NCBI RefSeq assembly: GCF_004214895.1
Contig: NZ_CP035952.1
Span: 620,001 to 684,000 of the forward strand
Origin: Pseudomonas tructae
GTDB taxonomy: Bacteria; Pseudomonadota; Gammaproteobacteria; Pseudomonadales; Pseudomonadaceae
DNA: 64,000 bases
Reading direction: 5' to 3'
Under the pieces are notes generated by a model that saw only the letters and a list, made by a program, of their open reading frames with translations, made no database searches and was not told the origin of the DNA. Positions 29,797 to 37,954 of this stretch are shown here, one piece after another. Position 1 is the first letter of the stretch. Every line of letters starts with the position of its first letter. A program made the position numbers and the translations under genes.

Positions 29797-30243
29797 TTAC
29801 TGGACCTTGGCCAGGTCGCCTTTGAGCGCAACGCCAGCCATGACCGCGCCGGCGTGGCATTCATAGGTGCTGGCGTCCTTGCGTTCGTTACGCTTGTAGT
29901 AGCTGCTGATGTTGGTCACGGCGTTGGCGCCGACCTTGCGTGCGGCATCCTGCATGCTCAGCAGCGCCGATTGCAGGACCCATTCGCAGGCCGCTTCGTC
30001 AGTCTTGTTGAAGGCGTTGGTCTTTTTGTTGGTGATCGCCGCCGGGCTGATCACGGTGACCTTGCCCTTGGGCTGCACACCGGCCAGGTAGAACTTCACC
30101 GAACCGTCGAGCTTGTGCTCGGCGGTCATCTGCGCCACGACTTTCTCGAACGGCAGGTAGTGGGTAGTGTCACGTGCCTGGCTGAGACCCGGCAGGGCAC
30201 AGAGCAGCAGGGCGGTGGTGGCGGTCCAGGTCTTAAGACGCAT
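29797..30243 (-). CDS. Small exported protein of unknown function
   Basis: A 148-residue protein with a signal peptide (cleavage near LSQA, residue 23). The mature part has KVGANAVTNISSYYK, a segment reminiscent of small YbjQ/DUF4156-like envelope proteins, and two Cys residues (CEW and YECHAG) that could form a disulfide. In Pseudomonas databases such proteins are often named as excinuclease ATPase subunit, but no Walker or ABC motif is present, so that name should not be used. It starts 15 bp after the stop of the lipoprotein gene and may be the last gene of the aryl polyene transcript. Confidence 0.7.
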   Translation of the reverse strand: MRLKTWTATTALLLCALPGLSQARDTTHYLPFEKVVAQMTAEHKLDGSVKFYLAGVQPKGKVTVISPAAITNKKTNAFNKTDEAACEWVLQSALLSMQDAARKVGANAVTNISSYYKRNERKDASTYECHAGAVMAGVALKGDLAKVQ

Positions 30244-30258
30244 TATGTCGTTCCTTGA

Positions 30259-30702
30259 TTATTCAACAGTGTTCGAATGCTGTTCGTTGAGGGCGCGTTG
30301 CACGATGTTTTGCGCTTCCACCCGCTTCAGTTCTTGCAGGATGCTCTTGTCGAGGTTGTTCACCCAACGGTTGTAGTTGCGGTGAATCTTGCCGTCCTTG
30401 TAGCCCATCTCGCGGCTGTCGCGGTAGTTGATGCGAAAGTTGCTGACGCTGTAGCGGATGTCGACGGCGGCGTAGAAGGTGTTGCGCACCAGGATGTCGG
30501 CCTGGATCAGGTTCGGGGTGATCGTGCGTGCAGTCCAGCCACGCTCGGCCACGGCCTTGAGGATGGCCTGCTGGACTTGCTGGTTGCTGTAGTTGTGGCC
30601 GACCACAAGCTGTTCTTGCGGGGTCAGTACCGGTTTCGAAGTACAGCCCGCGAGGCCCGCGAGGGCCAGGCCGAGGACAGCGGCGCGAATCAATGAAGAC
30701 AT
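30259..30702 (-). CDS. Small lipoprotein of unknown function
   Basis: A 147-residue lipoprotein. The N-terminus MSSLIRAAVLGLALAGLAGC ends in a lipobox with Cys20. The mature domain contains QQVQQAILKAVAERGW and IRYSVSNFRINYRDS, resembling small periplasmic alpha/beta domains seen as single lipoproteins in Pseudomonas, without a known function. It begins 25 bp after the stop of the aryl polyene ketosynthase, so it may be read with that operon, but its presence in the pathway is not implied by any motif. Confidence 0.75.
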   Translation of the reverse strand: MSSLIRAAVLGLALAGLAGCTSKPVLTPQEQLVVGHNYSNQQVQQAILKAVAERGWTARTITPNLIQADILVRNTFYAAVDIRYSVSNFRINYRDSREMGYKDGKIHRNYNRWVNNLDKSILQELKRVEAQNIVQRALNEQHSNTVE

Positions 30703-30727
30703 TCCTTTCTCTCCAGCAAGTTTTAGG

Positions 30728-31954
30728 TCAGGTCCAGCGTCGGAAAATCAGCGAGGTGTTGACCCCGCCAAAGGCGAAGTTGTTGTTCATCACGTAGTCG
30801 TGACTCATGCTGCGAAACTCGCAGCTCAAGTAGTCCAGCTCACCGCAGCGCGGGTCGATGTGCTCAAGGTTGAGGGTGTGCACATAGCGGTCGCTGTTCA
30901 TCATTTCGATGCTGAACCAGGACTCCAGCGCGCCACAAGCACCCAGGGTGTGGCCCAGGAAGCTCTTTTGCGAGCTGATCGGCATGCGTGGGCCGAACAA
31001 GCTGCTGGTGGCCAGGGTTTCGGCGATATCGCCCTGCTCGGTGGCGGTGCCGTGGCCGTTCACATAACCGATGGCATCGGGCGCAAGGCTTGCGTCTTCC
31101 AGCGCCAGCTCCATGGCCCGGCGCATGGTCGCCTGTTCCGGGCGGGTGGTGTGCTGGCCGTCGGCGTTGCTGCCAAAACCGACGATCTCGGCATAGATGT
31201 GCGCGCCGCGAGCGACAGCGTGTTCGAGTTCTTCAAGCACCAGCATGCCGCCACCTTCGCCGATCACCAGGCCGTCGCGGCCACTGTCATAGGGGCTCGG
31301 GCTCTTGTGCGGGGTGTCGTTTTTCAGGCTGGTGGCGTACAGCGCGTCGAAGACCATGGCCTCGGTCGGACACAGCTCCTCGGCGCCGCCGGCGAGCATC
31401 AACGGCAGGCGCCCGAACTTGATCGCCTCATAGGCGTAGCCAATCCCCTGGCTGCCACTGGTGCAGGCGCTGGAGGTGGGGATCAGGCGCCCGGTCAGGC
31501 CAAAGAAGATGCTGATGTTGGCCGCAGTGGTGTGCGGCATCATCCGTACATAGGAATTGGCATTGAGGCCTTCGGCCACCGAGTTGAGCAACATGTTGCC
31601 GAACGCCTTGATTTCGTCGGTGCTGCCGGTGGACGAGCCGCAGGCCACGCCCATGCGTCCGTCGCGGATCGACGGGTCATCGAGCAGGCCGGCGTCGCGC
31701 AGGGCGTTTTGCGCTGCGGCCACGGCCAGGCGCGAGACCCGGCCCATGCTGCGCAGTTGCTTGCGGGTCCAGCCGCTGGGCACTTTGAAGTCATCGATGG
31801 GGCCAGCCAGGCGCGTGTTGAGTTCTTCGAAGCGGTCCCATTCATCCATGCGGCGGATGCCGCTGCGGTTGCTGGCAAAGTTGCCGGCGATGGTTTGCCA
31901 GTCACTGCCCAGCGAGGTGATACCGGCCATGCCGGTGACGACCACACGTTTCAT
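30728..31954 (-). CDS. apeR: Ketosynthase of the aryl polyene system, FabF-like (ApeR type)
   Basis: A 409-residue beta-ketoacyl-ACP synthase performing decarboxylative condensation. Catalytic residues are complete: Cys164 in SSACTSGS, His301 in GHGTATEQGD and His335 in SFLGHTLGACG, with Lys330. The start ATG at 31954 overlaps the ketoreductase stop by 1 bp; a GTG two codons upstream is less likely. In characterised APE clusters the two complete ketosynthases are called ApeO and ApeR; ApeR is the one placed beside the ketoreductase, as here, and is thought to start or support chain growth. Last biosynthetic gene in the operon. Confidence 0.88.
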   Translation of the reverse strand: MKRVVVTGMAGITSLGSDWQTIAGNFASNRSGIRRMDEWDRFEELNTRLAGPIDDFKVPSGWTRKQLRSMGRVSRLAVAAAQNALRDAGLLDDPSIRDGRMGVACGSSTGSTDEIKAFGNMLLNSVAEGLNANSYVRMMPHTTAANISIFFGLTGRLIPTSSACTSGSQGIGYAYEAIKFGRLPLMLAGGAEELCPTEAMVFDALYATSLKNDTPHKSPSPYDSGRDGLVIGEGGGMLVLEELEHAVARGAHIYAEIVGFGSNADGQHTTRPEQATMRRAMELALEDASLAPDAIGYVNGHGTATEQGDIAETLATSSLFGPRMPISSQKSFLGHTLGACGALESWFSIEMMNSDRYVHTLNLEHIDPRCGELDYLSCEFRSMSHDYVMNNNFAFGGVNTSLIFRRWT

Positions 31955-32682
31955 CAGCACAGGCCTCCGTTGACTGCCAGTACCTGGCGGGTGATGTAGG
32001 CGGCTTCGGCCGACATCAGGAAGTTCACCGCGCCGGCGACTTCTTCCGGGGTGCCCATGCGCTGCGCCGGAATCATCTTCAGCAACTCTTCGACTGGCAC
32101 GTGCTCGTCGAGCATGGCGGTATCGATCAGCCCCGGGGCGACGCAGTTGACGGTGATCTTGCGCTTGCCCAGCTCGATCGCCAGGGCCTTGGCCGCGCCG
32201 ATCACCCCGGCCTTGGAGGCGCTGTAGTTGACCTGGCCACGGTTGCCGATCATGCCCGACACCGAGGTGATGCAGACAATGCGCCCGGCTTTGCGCCGGC
32301 GGATCATCGGCATCATCAGTGGGTGCAGAACGTTGTAGAAGCCGTCGAGGTTGGTGCGCAGCACCTGGTCCCAGTCTTCTTCGCTCAGCGCCGGGAAGGC
32401 GCCGTCGCGGGTCAGGCCGGCGTTGCAGACCACACCGTAGTACGCGCCATGGGTTTGCACGTCATCACTGAGGATGGCGGCGCAGGCGGCGCGATCAGCG
32501 ACGTCGAACTGCAGCACGCGGGCTTGCTGGCCCAGGCCCCGGACTTCTTCTGCAACGGCGTCGGCTTCACTGCGCCCGCTTCGGCAATGCAGGACCAGGT
32601 CGAAACCGGCGCGCGCCAGGCGCAGGGCAATGGCCCGGCCAATGCCACGGCTGGAACCGGTGACCAGGATGGTATCAGTCAT
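31954..32682 (-). CDS. apeQ: 3-ketoacyl-ACP reductase of the aryl polyene system (FabG-like, ApeQ type)
   Basis: A 242-residue short-chain dehydrogenase. It has the NADPH-binding LVTGSSRGIGRA, CNAG, and the catalytic Ser140, Tyr153 and Lys157 (ITSVSGMIG and NYSASKAG). It should reduce the 3-keto group after each condensation. It overlaps the dehydratase gene by 8 bp upstream and the ketosynthase by 1 bp downstream, which supports translational coupling of the reductive steps. Confidence 0.9.
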   Translation of the reverse strand: MTDTILVTGSSRGIGRAIALRLARAGFDLVLHCRSGRSEADAVAEEVRGLGQQARVLQFDVADRAACAAILSDDVQTHGAYYGVVCNAGLTRDGAFPALSEEDWDQVLRTNLDGFYNVLHPLMMPMIRRRKAGRIVCITSVSGMIGNRGQVNYSASKAGVIGAAKALAIELGKRKITVNCVAPGLIDTAMLDEHVPVEELLKMIPAQRMGTPEEVAGAVNFLMSAEAAYITRQVLAVNGGLC

Positions 32683-33145
32683 GGGGGGACTCCTCTGGGC
32701 CCGCTTCGGCCAGGTAGCTGGCGACCTGCGGCGGGCGAAAAACGTTCAAACGGGCCATGGCATGAATGCCCGGGCCGCGCAGGTGACACTCGAACACACC
32801 CATGCCGTTGTCGTCTTCGAGCGAGCGCAGGGCATGGATGCGCAAGTGGGCACCGGCAGGGAAATGTTCGACATTGCATTCGAATTTGCGCGTGCCGAGC
32901 AAAAAGCCCAGCTCCACCGGCAGGCCTTGCTGACGCGCGCGGCAACCGGCATAGGCGGCCACGCTCTGGGCCATCAGCTCGATGCCGACCCAGGCCGGCA
33001 GGCTACCGTCCGCGCGGTTGAACAGGCCACCGGGGCGCACGGTCAGGTGGGTGTGGATCTGCTCCTCATCGAAGGCTTCGACCTGATCGATAAGGATCAT
33101 GTCGCCAGCATGAGGCAGCAGTTCGGCCAATGGCCAGGTGATCAT
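32675..33145 (-). CDS. apeP: Hot-dog dehydratase of the aryl polyene system (ApeP type)
   Basis: A 156-residue single hot-dog domain protein. His12 in PHAGDMILIDQV and the following strand match the active-site His of FabA/FabZ-type dehydratases, and PAWVGIELMAQSVAAYAG is the central helix. In APE systems two dehydratases, ApeI and ApeP, act on the growing polyene; this is the free-standing one, and the other is fused to the AMP-ligase at 44.5-46.1 kb. It overlaps the upstream ketosynthase by 4 bp (ATGA). Confidence 0.85.
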   Translation of the reverse strand: MITWPLAELLPHAGDMILIDQVEAFDEEQIHTHLTVRPGGLFNRADGSLPAWVGIELMAQSVAAYAGCRARQQGLPVELGFLLGTRKFECNVEHFPAGAHLRIHALRSLEDDNGMGVFECHLRGPGIHAMARLNVFRPPQVASYLAEAGPEESPHD

Positions 33146-34341
33146 GGGGTGTCTCCGAGAATCAGGCTGACGTTGTTGCCACCGAAGGCGAACGAGTTGC
33201 TCATCAGGTGCCGCGGGCCGTTGGCCGGCAGGCGCTGGCTGGTTTCGACCAGGTTCAGGGCCGGCAATTGCGGGTCATCGACGCCATCCCAGACATGCGG
33301 CGGCAGGCGCCCGTCGACATTGTCGGCGGCCAGGCTCAGCCAGCAAAACGCTGCTTCCAGCGCGCCGGCCGCACCCAGGGTGTGACCCGTCATCGGCTTG
33401 CTCGACGAGCAGGCCAGCTGGCCGCCGAACAGCTCATGCACGGCCAGGCTTTCCATGGCGTCGTTGTGTCGGGTGGCGGTGCCGTGCAGGTTCAGGTAGT
33501 CGATCTGTTGCGCTTGCAGGTGGGCATTGTCCAGCGCTTTGCGCATGGCCTGCAAGGCGCCTTTGCCGCCGGGCTCCGGCGCCGAGATATGGTGCGCATC
33601 GGAGCTGGCGCCGGCACCGAGCAAGGCGATGCTGGTACCTTCGTGGTTGGCTTCACGGGTCATCAGGAACAGCACCGCGGCTTCGCCGATATTGATGCCG
33701 TTACGGTTGGCCGAGAACGGGTTGCAGCGCTCGGCGCTGACCGCCTCCAGGGCGCTGAAGCCGTTGAGGGTCAGCTTGCACAGGCTGTCGACACCGCCAC
33801 AGATCACGGCATCGCAAACGCCGAGATCCAGCAGGCGCCGGGCACTCATCAAGGCCCGGGCACTGGAGGTGCAGGCGGTGGAAATCACATAGGTCGGGCC
33901 GCTCAGTTGCAGCCAGTCGGCGAGGAAATTGGCCGGCGCGCTGAGCTCCTGCTGGGCATAGTCGTAGTTGGGCGGGAACTGGTGTTCGCGCAGGTAGTGA
34001 GCAATGCCGTCGCTGGCTTCCTTGATACCCGAGGTGCTGGTGCCCAGGACGATACCGATGCGCTGGCGGCCAAAACGCAGGATGGCTGCTTCGATCGCGG
34101 CGCCGATCTGCAAGCAGGCCTCGAACAGCAACTGATTGTTGCGGCTGTGATGGGCTTGCAGCGCGGCTGGCAAGGCAGGCAGCTCACCTGGCACGGCCGC
34201 TACTGGCAGGCTACGCTCGGGTACCCAGCCACCCTCCACACGCATCCCCGAACAGTCACCGGCAAACAGCTTGCGGGCAACTTCAGCCTGGCCGCGCCCC
34301 AGGGCGCAGACCAGGCCCAGGGCATTGAGGTAAGCGGTCAT
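33142..34341 (-). CDS. apeO: Main elongating ketosynthase of the aryl polyene system (ApeO type)
   Basis: A 399-residue FabF-like condensing enzyme with Cys157 (STACTSSA), His286 (LNLHGTATRHND) and His320 (SKPMTGHTLGAAG). In Xenorhabdus the elongation unit is ApeO paired with the Cys-less partner ApeC; the latter has its counterpart at 47971-48687. The ATG at 34341 overlaps the DUF3261 lipoprotein stop by 4 bp and the stop overlaps the dehydratase start by 4 bp. Confidence 0.87.
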   Translation of the reverse strand: MTAYLNALGLVCALGRGQAEVARKLFAGDCSGMRVEGGWVPERSLPVAAVPGELPALPAALQAHHSRNNQLLFEACLQIGAAIEAAILRFGRQRIGIVLGTSTSGIKEASDGIAHYLREHQFPPNYDYAQQELSAPANFLADWLQLSGPTYVISTACTSSARALMSARRLLDLGVCDAVICGGVDSLCKLTLNGFSALEAVSAERCNPFSANRNGINIGEAAVLFLMTREANHEGTSIALLGAGASSDAHHISAPEPGGKGALQAMRKALDNAHLQAQQIDYLNLHGTATRHNDAMESLAVHELFGGQLACSSSKPMTGHTLGAAGALEAAFCWLSLAADNVDGRLPPHVWDGVDDPQLPALNLVETSQRLPANGPRHLMSNSFAFGGNNVSLILGDTP

Positions 34342-34823
34342 GGCGTGTTCTCGCTGGGCAGTGGGCTGACTAGATAACGCAGGCCCTGGCCCAGGTTCAA
34401 GGTGAAGTCGTCGGCTTGTCGGTAGTCGACACGCCAGCGCTCACCCAGCCAGCGCTGTTGGCCTTGCTGGCGGGCGCCGGAGTAGAGCGGTTGCAACTGC
34501 TCGGACGGGGTCAGGGCGAAGAGTACGGCGGCGAACAGCTCTCGTGCTGCCGGATTGGGTGGCAGCAGACCATCGGCTTGCCACTGCCCGTCGTTAAGCA
34601 ACTGCCGAGCTTGTGGAATACCGAGCAAATCCAGCAATGACCAGCGCAGGCTGGCGTCTTCGCGCTGGATCACCAGCAACCAGTCCTGATGCTGCCCGGC
34701 CTGTTCGCGCTGGATATGCAACTGCATTGGCAGCGTCAGTGTCGGCAACTGCGCAGGCAGCGGTGGGCGGCTGGCACAGGCGCTCAGCAAGGCGAAGGCG
34801 AGAATCAGCAACAGGCGTTTCAT
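34338..34823 (-). CDS. DUF3261-family lipoprotein of the aryl polyene operon
   Basis: A 161-residue lipoprotein. The start ATG at 34823 overlaps the methyltransferase stop (ATGA) and gives MKRLLLILAFALLSAC with the lipobox Cys at residue 16. The mature domain (LPMQLHIQREQAGQHQDWLL, SLLDLLGIPQARQLL) is of the DUF3261 type that regularly accompanies aryl polyene clusters. Because the operon also has LolA-like and MMPL proteins, a part in moving the lipidated pigment to the outer membrane is plausible. The longer ORF upstream has no signal and is rejected. Confidence 0.82.
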   Translation of the reverse strand: MKRLLLILAFALLSACASRPPLPAQLPTLTLPMQLHIQREQAGQHQDWLLVIQREDASLRWSLLDLLGIPQARQLLNDGQWQADGLLPPNPAARELFAAVLFALTPSEQLQPLYSGARQQGQQRWLGERWRVDYRQADDFTLNLGQGLRYLVSPLPSENTP

Positions 34824-35563
34824 GCACATGGCTCGGCGGCGTTCAGGGGTTTGCGGGCCACCACGTTGACCAGGGTTTCTTCGCGCTGGCCAACCGGTGG
34901 CGGCTGGCGCAGGCCAAAGCGTTCGAGCAAGCCGAAGTCGCTGGAGCGGCTCCACCACAGGTAAGGGTAAGAGACATTCTGCGCGTCGAATTCGAAGCCC
35001 TGGTCGCGAAGCATCTGCAGGTACTGCGCGGCACTTTTCTGCACGTGCATGGGGTGACGGAACAGCCAGCGGATCACCCAGGTGTCGATGTAGGCTTCGG
35101 TGGATTCGGCGAACAGCAGGTAGCCACCGGGCTTGAGTACCCGGTAGAACTCGGCCAGGGCCTGTTCCTGCTCGACCAGGTGGTGGAAGGTCTGGTGACA
35201 GAAGAGGATATCGACGCTGTTGTCAGCGAACTGCAAGGATGCGCAGTCGCTGCCACGCAGCTCGACATTCAGACCCAGGCGCACCGCTTCGGCCTGGCTC
35301 AGTTCAAGGCTGTGCGGGTCGGCGTCGGTGCCCAGCAACTGGCCGGGGGCGAACACCTGCTGCAAGTACTGGAACGACTTGCCCTGTCCGCAGCCGGCAT
35401 CGAGCAGCACCGGTGCTTGCGGCAACGGCGTGTCGAACAGCCGCCGCAGGTCGTTGATCGCCACCCGCAGCACATGGTGCTGCCAGGTGTGGCTGCGCAG
35501 GAACCAGAAGCCGAAGCGGGTTTCCTCGACGTAGCTGTCGCTGAGGAAGGGCTGCTGGCTCAT
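34820..35563 (-). CDS. Class I SAM-dependent methyltransferase of the aryl polyene operon
   Basis: A 247-residue methyltransferase with motif I VLLDAGCGQGKSF (about 52-64), an acidic ribose-binding residue in LGTDADPHSLEL, and ILFCHQTFHHL as post-motif region. It probably methylates the aryl head group, for example an O- or C-methyl on the phenol, as methylated aryl heads are known from APE pigments. The target is inferred from context. ATGA overlaps join it to genes on both sides. Confidence 0.85.
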   Translation of the reverse strand: MSQQPFLSDSYVEETRFGFWFLRSHTWQHHVLRVAINDLRRLFDTPLPQAPVLLDAGCGQGKSFQYLQQVFAPGQLLGTDADPHSLELSQAEAVRLGLNVELRGSDCASLQFADNSVDILFCHQTFHHLVEQEQALAEFYRVLKPGGYLLFAESTEAYIDTWVIRWLFRHPMHVQKSAAQYLQMLRDQGFEFDAQNVSYPYLWWSRSSDFGLLERFGLRQPPPVGQREETLVNVVARKPLNAAEPCA

Positions 35564-36807
35564 GCCGCCGTCCTGGCGCAGATTTCGGCAAGCATGCGCA
35601 GGCGCCGCTTGGGCTCGCTGACGAACGGGTTGCGCTGGTCCCAGGCGTAGCCGGCAAGGATCGAGCTGATCATCGCGCGGATTTCGGGCGAGCTGGCCGG
35701 GTGGTAGATAACATCCTGGAAGCTGCCGTTGTACCAGCCTTCAACATAGGCGCGGAAGGTATCGACGCCGCGCTTGAGCGGCTCGGCGAACTCACTCTGC
35801 CAGTCGACGCTTTCACCTTGCAGCTGGCGGTGCAGCACGCTGGCGGCCATGCTCGCCGAGCGCATGGCGATGGTTACCCCGGAGGAGAACACCGGGTCGA
35901 GGAATTCGGCGGCGTTGCCCAGCAGGGCAAAGCCCGGCCCGTGCAGGGTCTTGACGTTGGCCGAGTAGCCGCCGATGGTCCGCGCCGGGGTGTCCCACAC
36001 AGCGTTGGTCAGCACCTTGCTCAGGCTTGGGGTCTGGGCGACGAAGTCCTTCAAGCAGGCATCCAGGTCAGCCGGTGCTGCAGCAAAGTGCTCGGCGGCG
36101 GCGACCACGCCCAGGGAGCAGCGGCCATTACTGAACGGAATGGTCCAGAACCAGATGTCGCGGTGCTGTGGATGGGTGGTGATGAGGATCTTTTCCCGGT
36201 CGAAAGCCGGGTGGTCGATGCGGTCTTCGATATGGGTGAACACTGCCTGGCGCACCGGGAAGTTCGACGGCGCTTCAAGGTCCAGCAGGCGCGGCAGCAC
36301 GCGGCCATAGCCGCTGGCGTCGAGGACAAACTCGGCTTCGACGCGGTACTCGCTGCCATCCAGGCGACGTACCCCTACCTGCGGGCGGTCGCGCTCGAAG
36401 TCGGCGGCGATGATCTCTTCTTCGTAGCGAATTTCCACGCCTTGGGCCGCGGCCTGGTCGGCCAGCAACTGGTCGAACTGGGCGCGCTGGACCTGGAAAG
36501 TGCTCGGCTTGCCGTTGCTGAAGGTGTCGCCAAAGTCAAAGGCGCTGTACTCCTCGCCCCAGGCGAAGGCTGCGCCGTTCTTGCGCTGGAACCCTGCAGC
36601 TTCAAGGGCCGGGAGCATGTCGGCTTCTTCGACGAAGTCGATGCAGTGCGACAACAGACTCTCGCCGATGGAAAAGCGCGGGAAGCGCTGGCGCTCGATG
36701 ATCAGCACGTCGTGGCCGTTGCGCTTGAGCAAGGCGCCAGCGATGGCGCCGGACGGGCCGGCGCCGATGATCAGCACCTGCCGTTGTTGCAGTTCAGTGT
36801 TCGGCAT
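35560..36807 (-). CDS. Flavin-dependent halogenase-like monooxygenase of the aryl polyene operon
   Basis: A 415-residue FAD protein of the flavin-dependent halogenase superfamily. The FAD loop is IIGAGPSGAIAG (14-24). WFWTIP at 219-224 fits the WxWxIP motif typical of halogenases and absent from ordinary monooxygenases, and Lys76 in GFQRKNGAAFAWG matches the region of the catalytic lysine that forms the chloramine. FALLGNAAEFLDPVFSSG is the second FAD motif. Xanthomonadins are brominated aryl polyenes, so halogenation of the aryl ring is a reasonable proposal; simple hydroxylation or another oxidation cannot be excluded. It overlaps the antiporter gene by 14 bp and the methyltransferase by 4 bp. 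Confidence 0.83.
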   Translation of the reverse strand: MPNTELQQRQVLIIGAGPSGAIAGALLKRNGHDVLIIERQRFPRFSIGESLLSHCIDFVEEADMLPALEAAGFQRKNGAAFAWGEEYSAFDFGDTFSNGKPSTFQVQRAQFDQLLADQAAAQGVEIRYEEEIIAADFERDRPQVGVRRLDGSEYRVEAEFVLDASGYGRVLPRLLDLEAPSNFPVRQAVFTHIEDRIDHPAFDREKILITTHPQHRDIWFWTIPFSNGRCSLGVVAAAEHFAAAPADLDACLKDFVAQTPSLSKVLTNAVWDTPARTIGGYSANVKTLHGPGFALLGNAAEFLDPVFSSGVTIAMRSASMAASVLHRQLQGESVDWQSEFAEPLKRGVDTFRAYVEGWYNGSFQDVIYHPASSPEIRAMISSILAGYAWDQRNPFVSEPKRRLRMLAEICARTAA

Positions 36808-37954
36808 AAGGCCTCCTTGGCGGTTGGGCAGTCTTCAATGGAATCCGGTGCAGGCCGGCCAGCGCGGGCATCAGCGTGGCGACCAGGCTCATCAGCATCA
36901 GCGCGAAGTACAGCGCCGGGCTGATCAGTTGTTGTTGCAGCAGCAGGTTGAGAAAGACGATCTCGCTCAAGCCGCGAATATTGAGCAGCAGGCTCTCCCG
37001 CCATTTGCTCGCGCCGGCGAACGACGGCGTCGCCCAGCACAGGCCCAGCCAGTTGCCGAGCAGCTTGCTGACGATCGGCAACAGCGCCAAGGCACTCAAC
37101 TGGAGGGCATCGAAACCTTGCAGGACGTTGTGGACATCGATCTGGATGATGCCGAAGGTCAGGATCAACGGGATGGCAATGCCATTTTGCAGGCGCTTTA
37201 TCCACAGCGGTGGTAGCGGCATGTGCAGCGGCATCTTGAGCCAGGCCAGGCAGCACAGGTAGCCAATGCCGAAGATCAACGCGTTGAGCCGGTAGTGCTC
37301 GGCAACGAACAGCAAGCCGAAGAAACCCAGGCTGTAGACCCAGGGCCGACGCAGACCAAGGGCGTACAACGCCAGCGGCAGGCAGGCGCCGAGCAGTGGC
37401 AGCAACAGGCTCAGCGGTTCGAGGCTGCCCTTGCCCAGGCCGAACAGCAGCCAGCAGGTCAGGTCGATGAGGATGGCCGACTGCATCAGACGGCGGGTCG
37501 CGGCGGGCGGGTAGTCGATGTTGCGCAGGTACAGGTACAGCACCGGAATAGCGGTAATAGCGAACACCAGGCCCAGCGCCAGGGTACTCAGCCAGGGTTG
37601 CTCGGGCAACAACAACGCGCCGCAGGCCAGGCCACAGGCGAAGGGTACGAGAAAGCTCGGCAGGGCGATCTTCAGGCTCTGGCGGTCGAACGCAAGCTCC
37701 ACCACATCAGCCAGAATGTGCCCCAGCAGCAGGGCGAAACTCAGGCCATACAGGGTTTTCAGCCAGGACGGCGCCACCAGCGCGGCGCCGCTGAGCTGCC
37801 AGTGCGGCTCGACCCAGAACAGCATCAGCAACGGTAGGCCAAGGGTCGCCAGCAACAACTGGCTGACAATCGGGATCAACCCCAGACGCCGGCCCAGCTC
37901 ACTGGCAATCCAGAACAGCGCCAGGGCCAGGGCCCAGAACAGCACAATGCTCAT
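36794..37954 (-). CDS. CPA-type cation/proton antiporter-like membrane protein within the aryl polyene operon
   Basis: A 386-residue polytopic protein with about 11-12 helices. It resembles the membrane part of Na+/H+ or K+/H+ antiporters (Kef/NhaA-like fold): a GLSFALLLGHILADVVELAF region and ATPSFAGASKWRESLLLNIRGLSEIVFLNLL near the end. There is no RCK/TrkA domain. The ATG at 37954 overlaps the MMPL stop by 4 bp; the long upstream ORF is a shadow of the MMPL gene. Why an antiporter is embedded here is not known: it may supply ion exchange coupled to export, or protect the cell. Present in an overlapping operon, so a link to the pathway is likely. Confidence 0.75.
   Translation of the reverse strand: MSIVLFWALALALFWIASELGRRLGLIPIVSQLLLATLGLPLLMLFWVEPHWQLSGAALVAPSWLKTLYGLSFALLLGHILADVVELAFDRQSLKIALPSFLVPFACGLACGALLLPEQPWLSTLALGLVFAITAIPVLYLYLRNIDYPPAATRRLMQSAILIDLTCWLLFGLGKGSLEPLSLLLPLLGACLPLALYALGLRRPWVYSLGFFGLLFVAEHYRLNALIFGIGYLCCLAWLKMPLHMPLPPLWIKRLQNGIAIPLILTFGIIQIDVHNVLQGFDALQLSALALLPIVSKLLGNWLGLCWATPSFAGASKWRESLLLNIRGLSEIVFLNLLLQQQLISPALYFALMLMSLVATLMPALAGLHRIPLKTAQPPRRPYAEH

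Noticed and set aside
29797..30243. Naming as excinuclease ABC ATPase subunit, common for such proteins
   Set aside because: Only 148 residues with a signal peptide, no Walker A/B or ABC signature.
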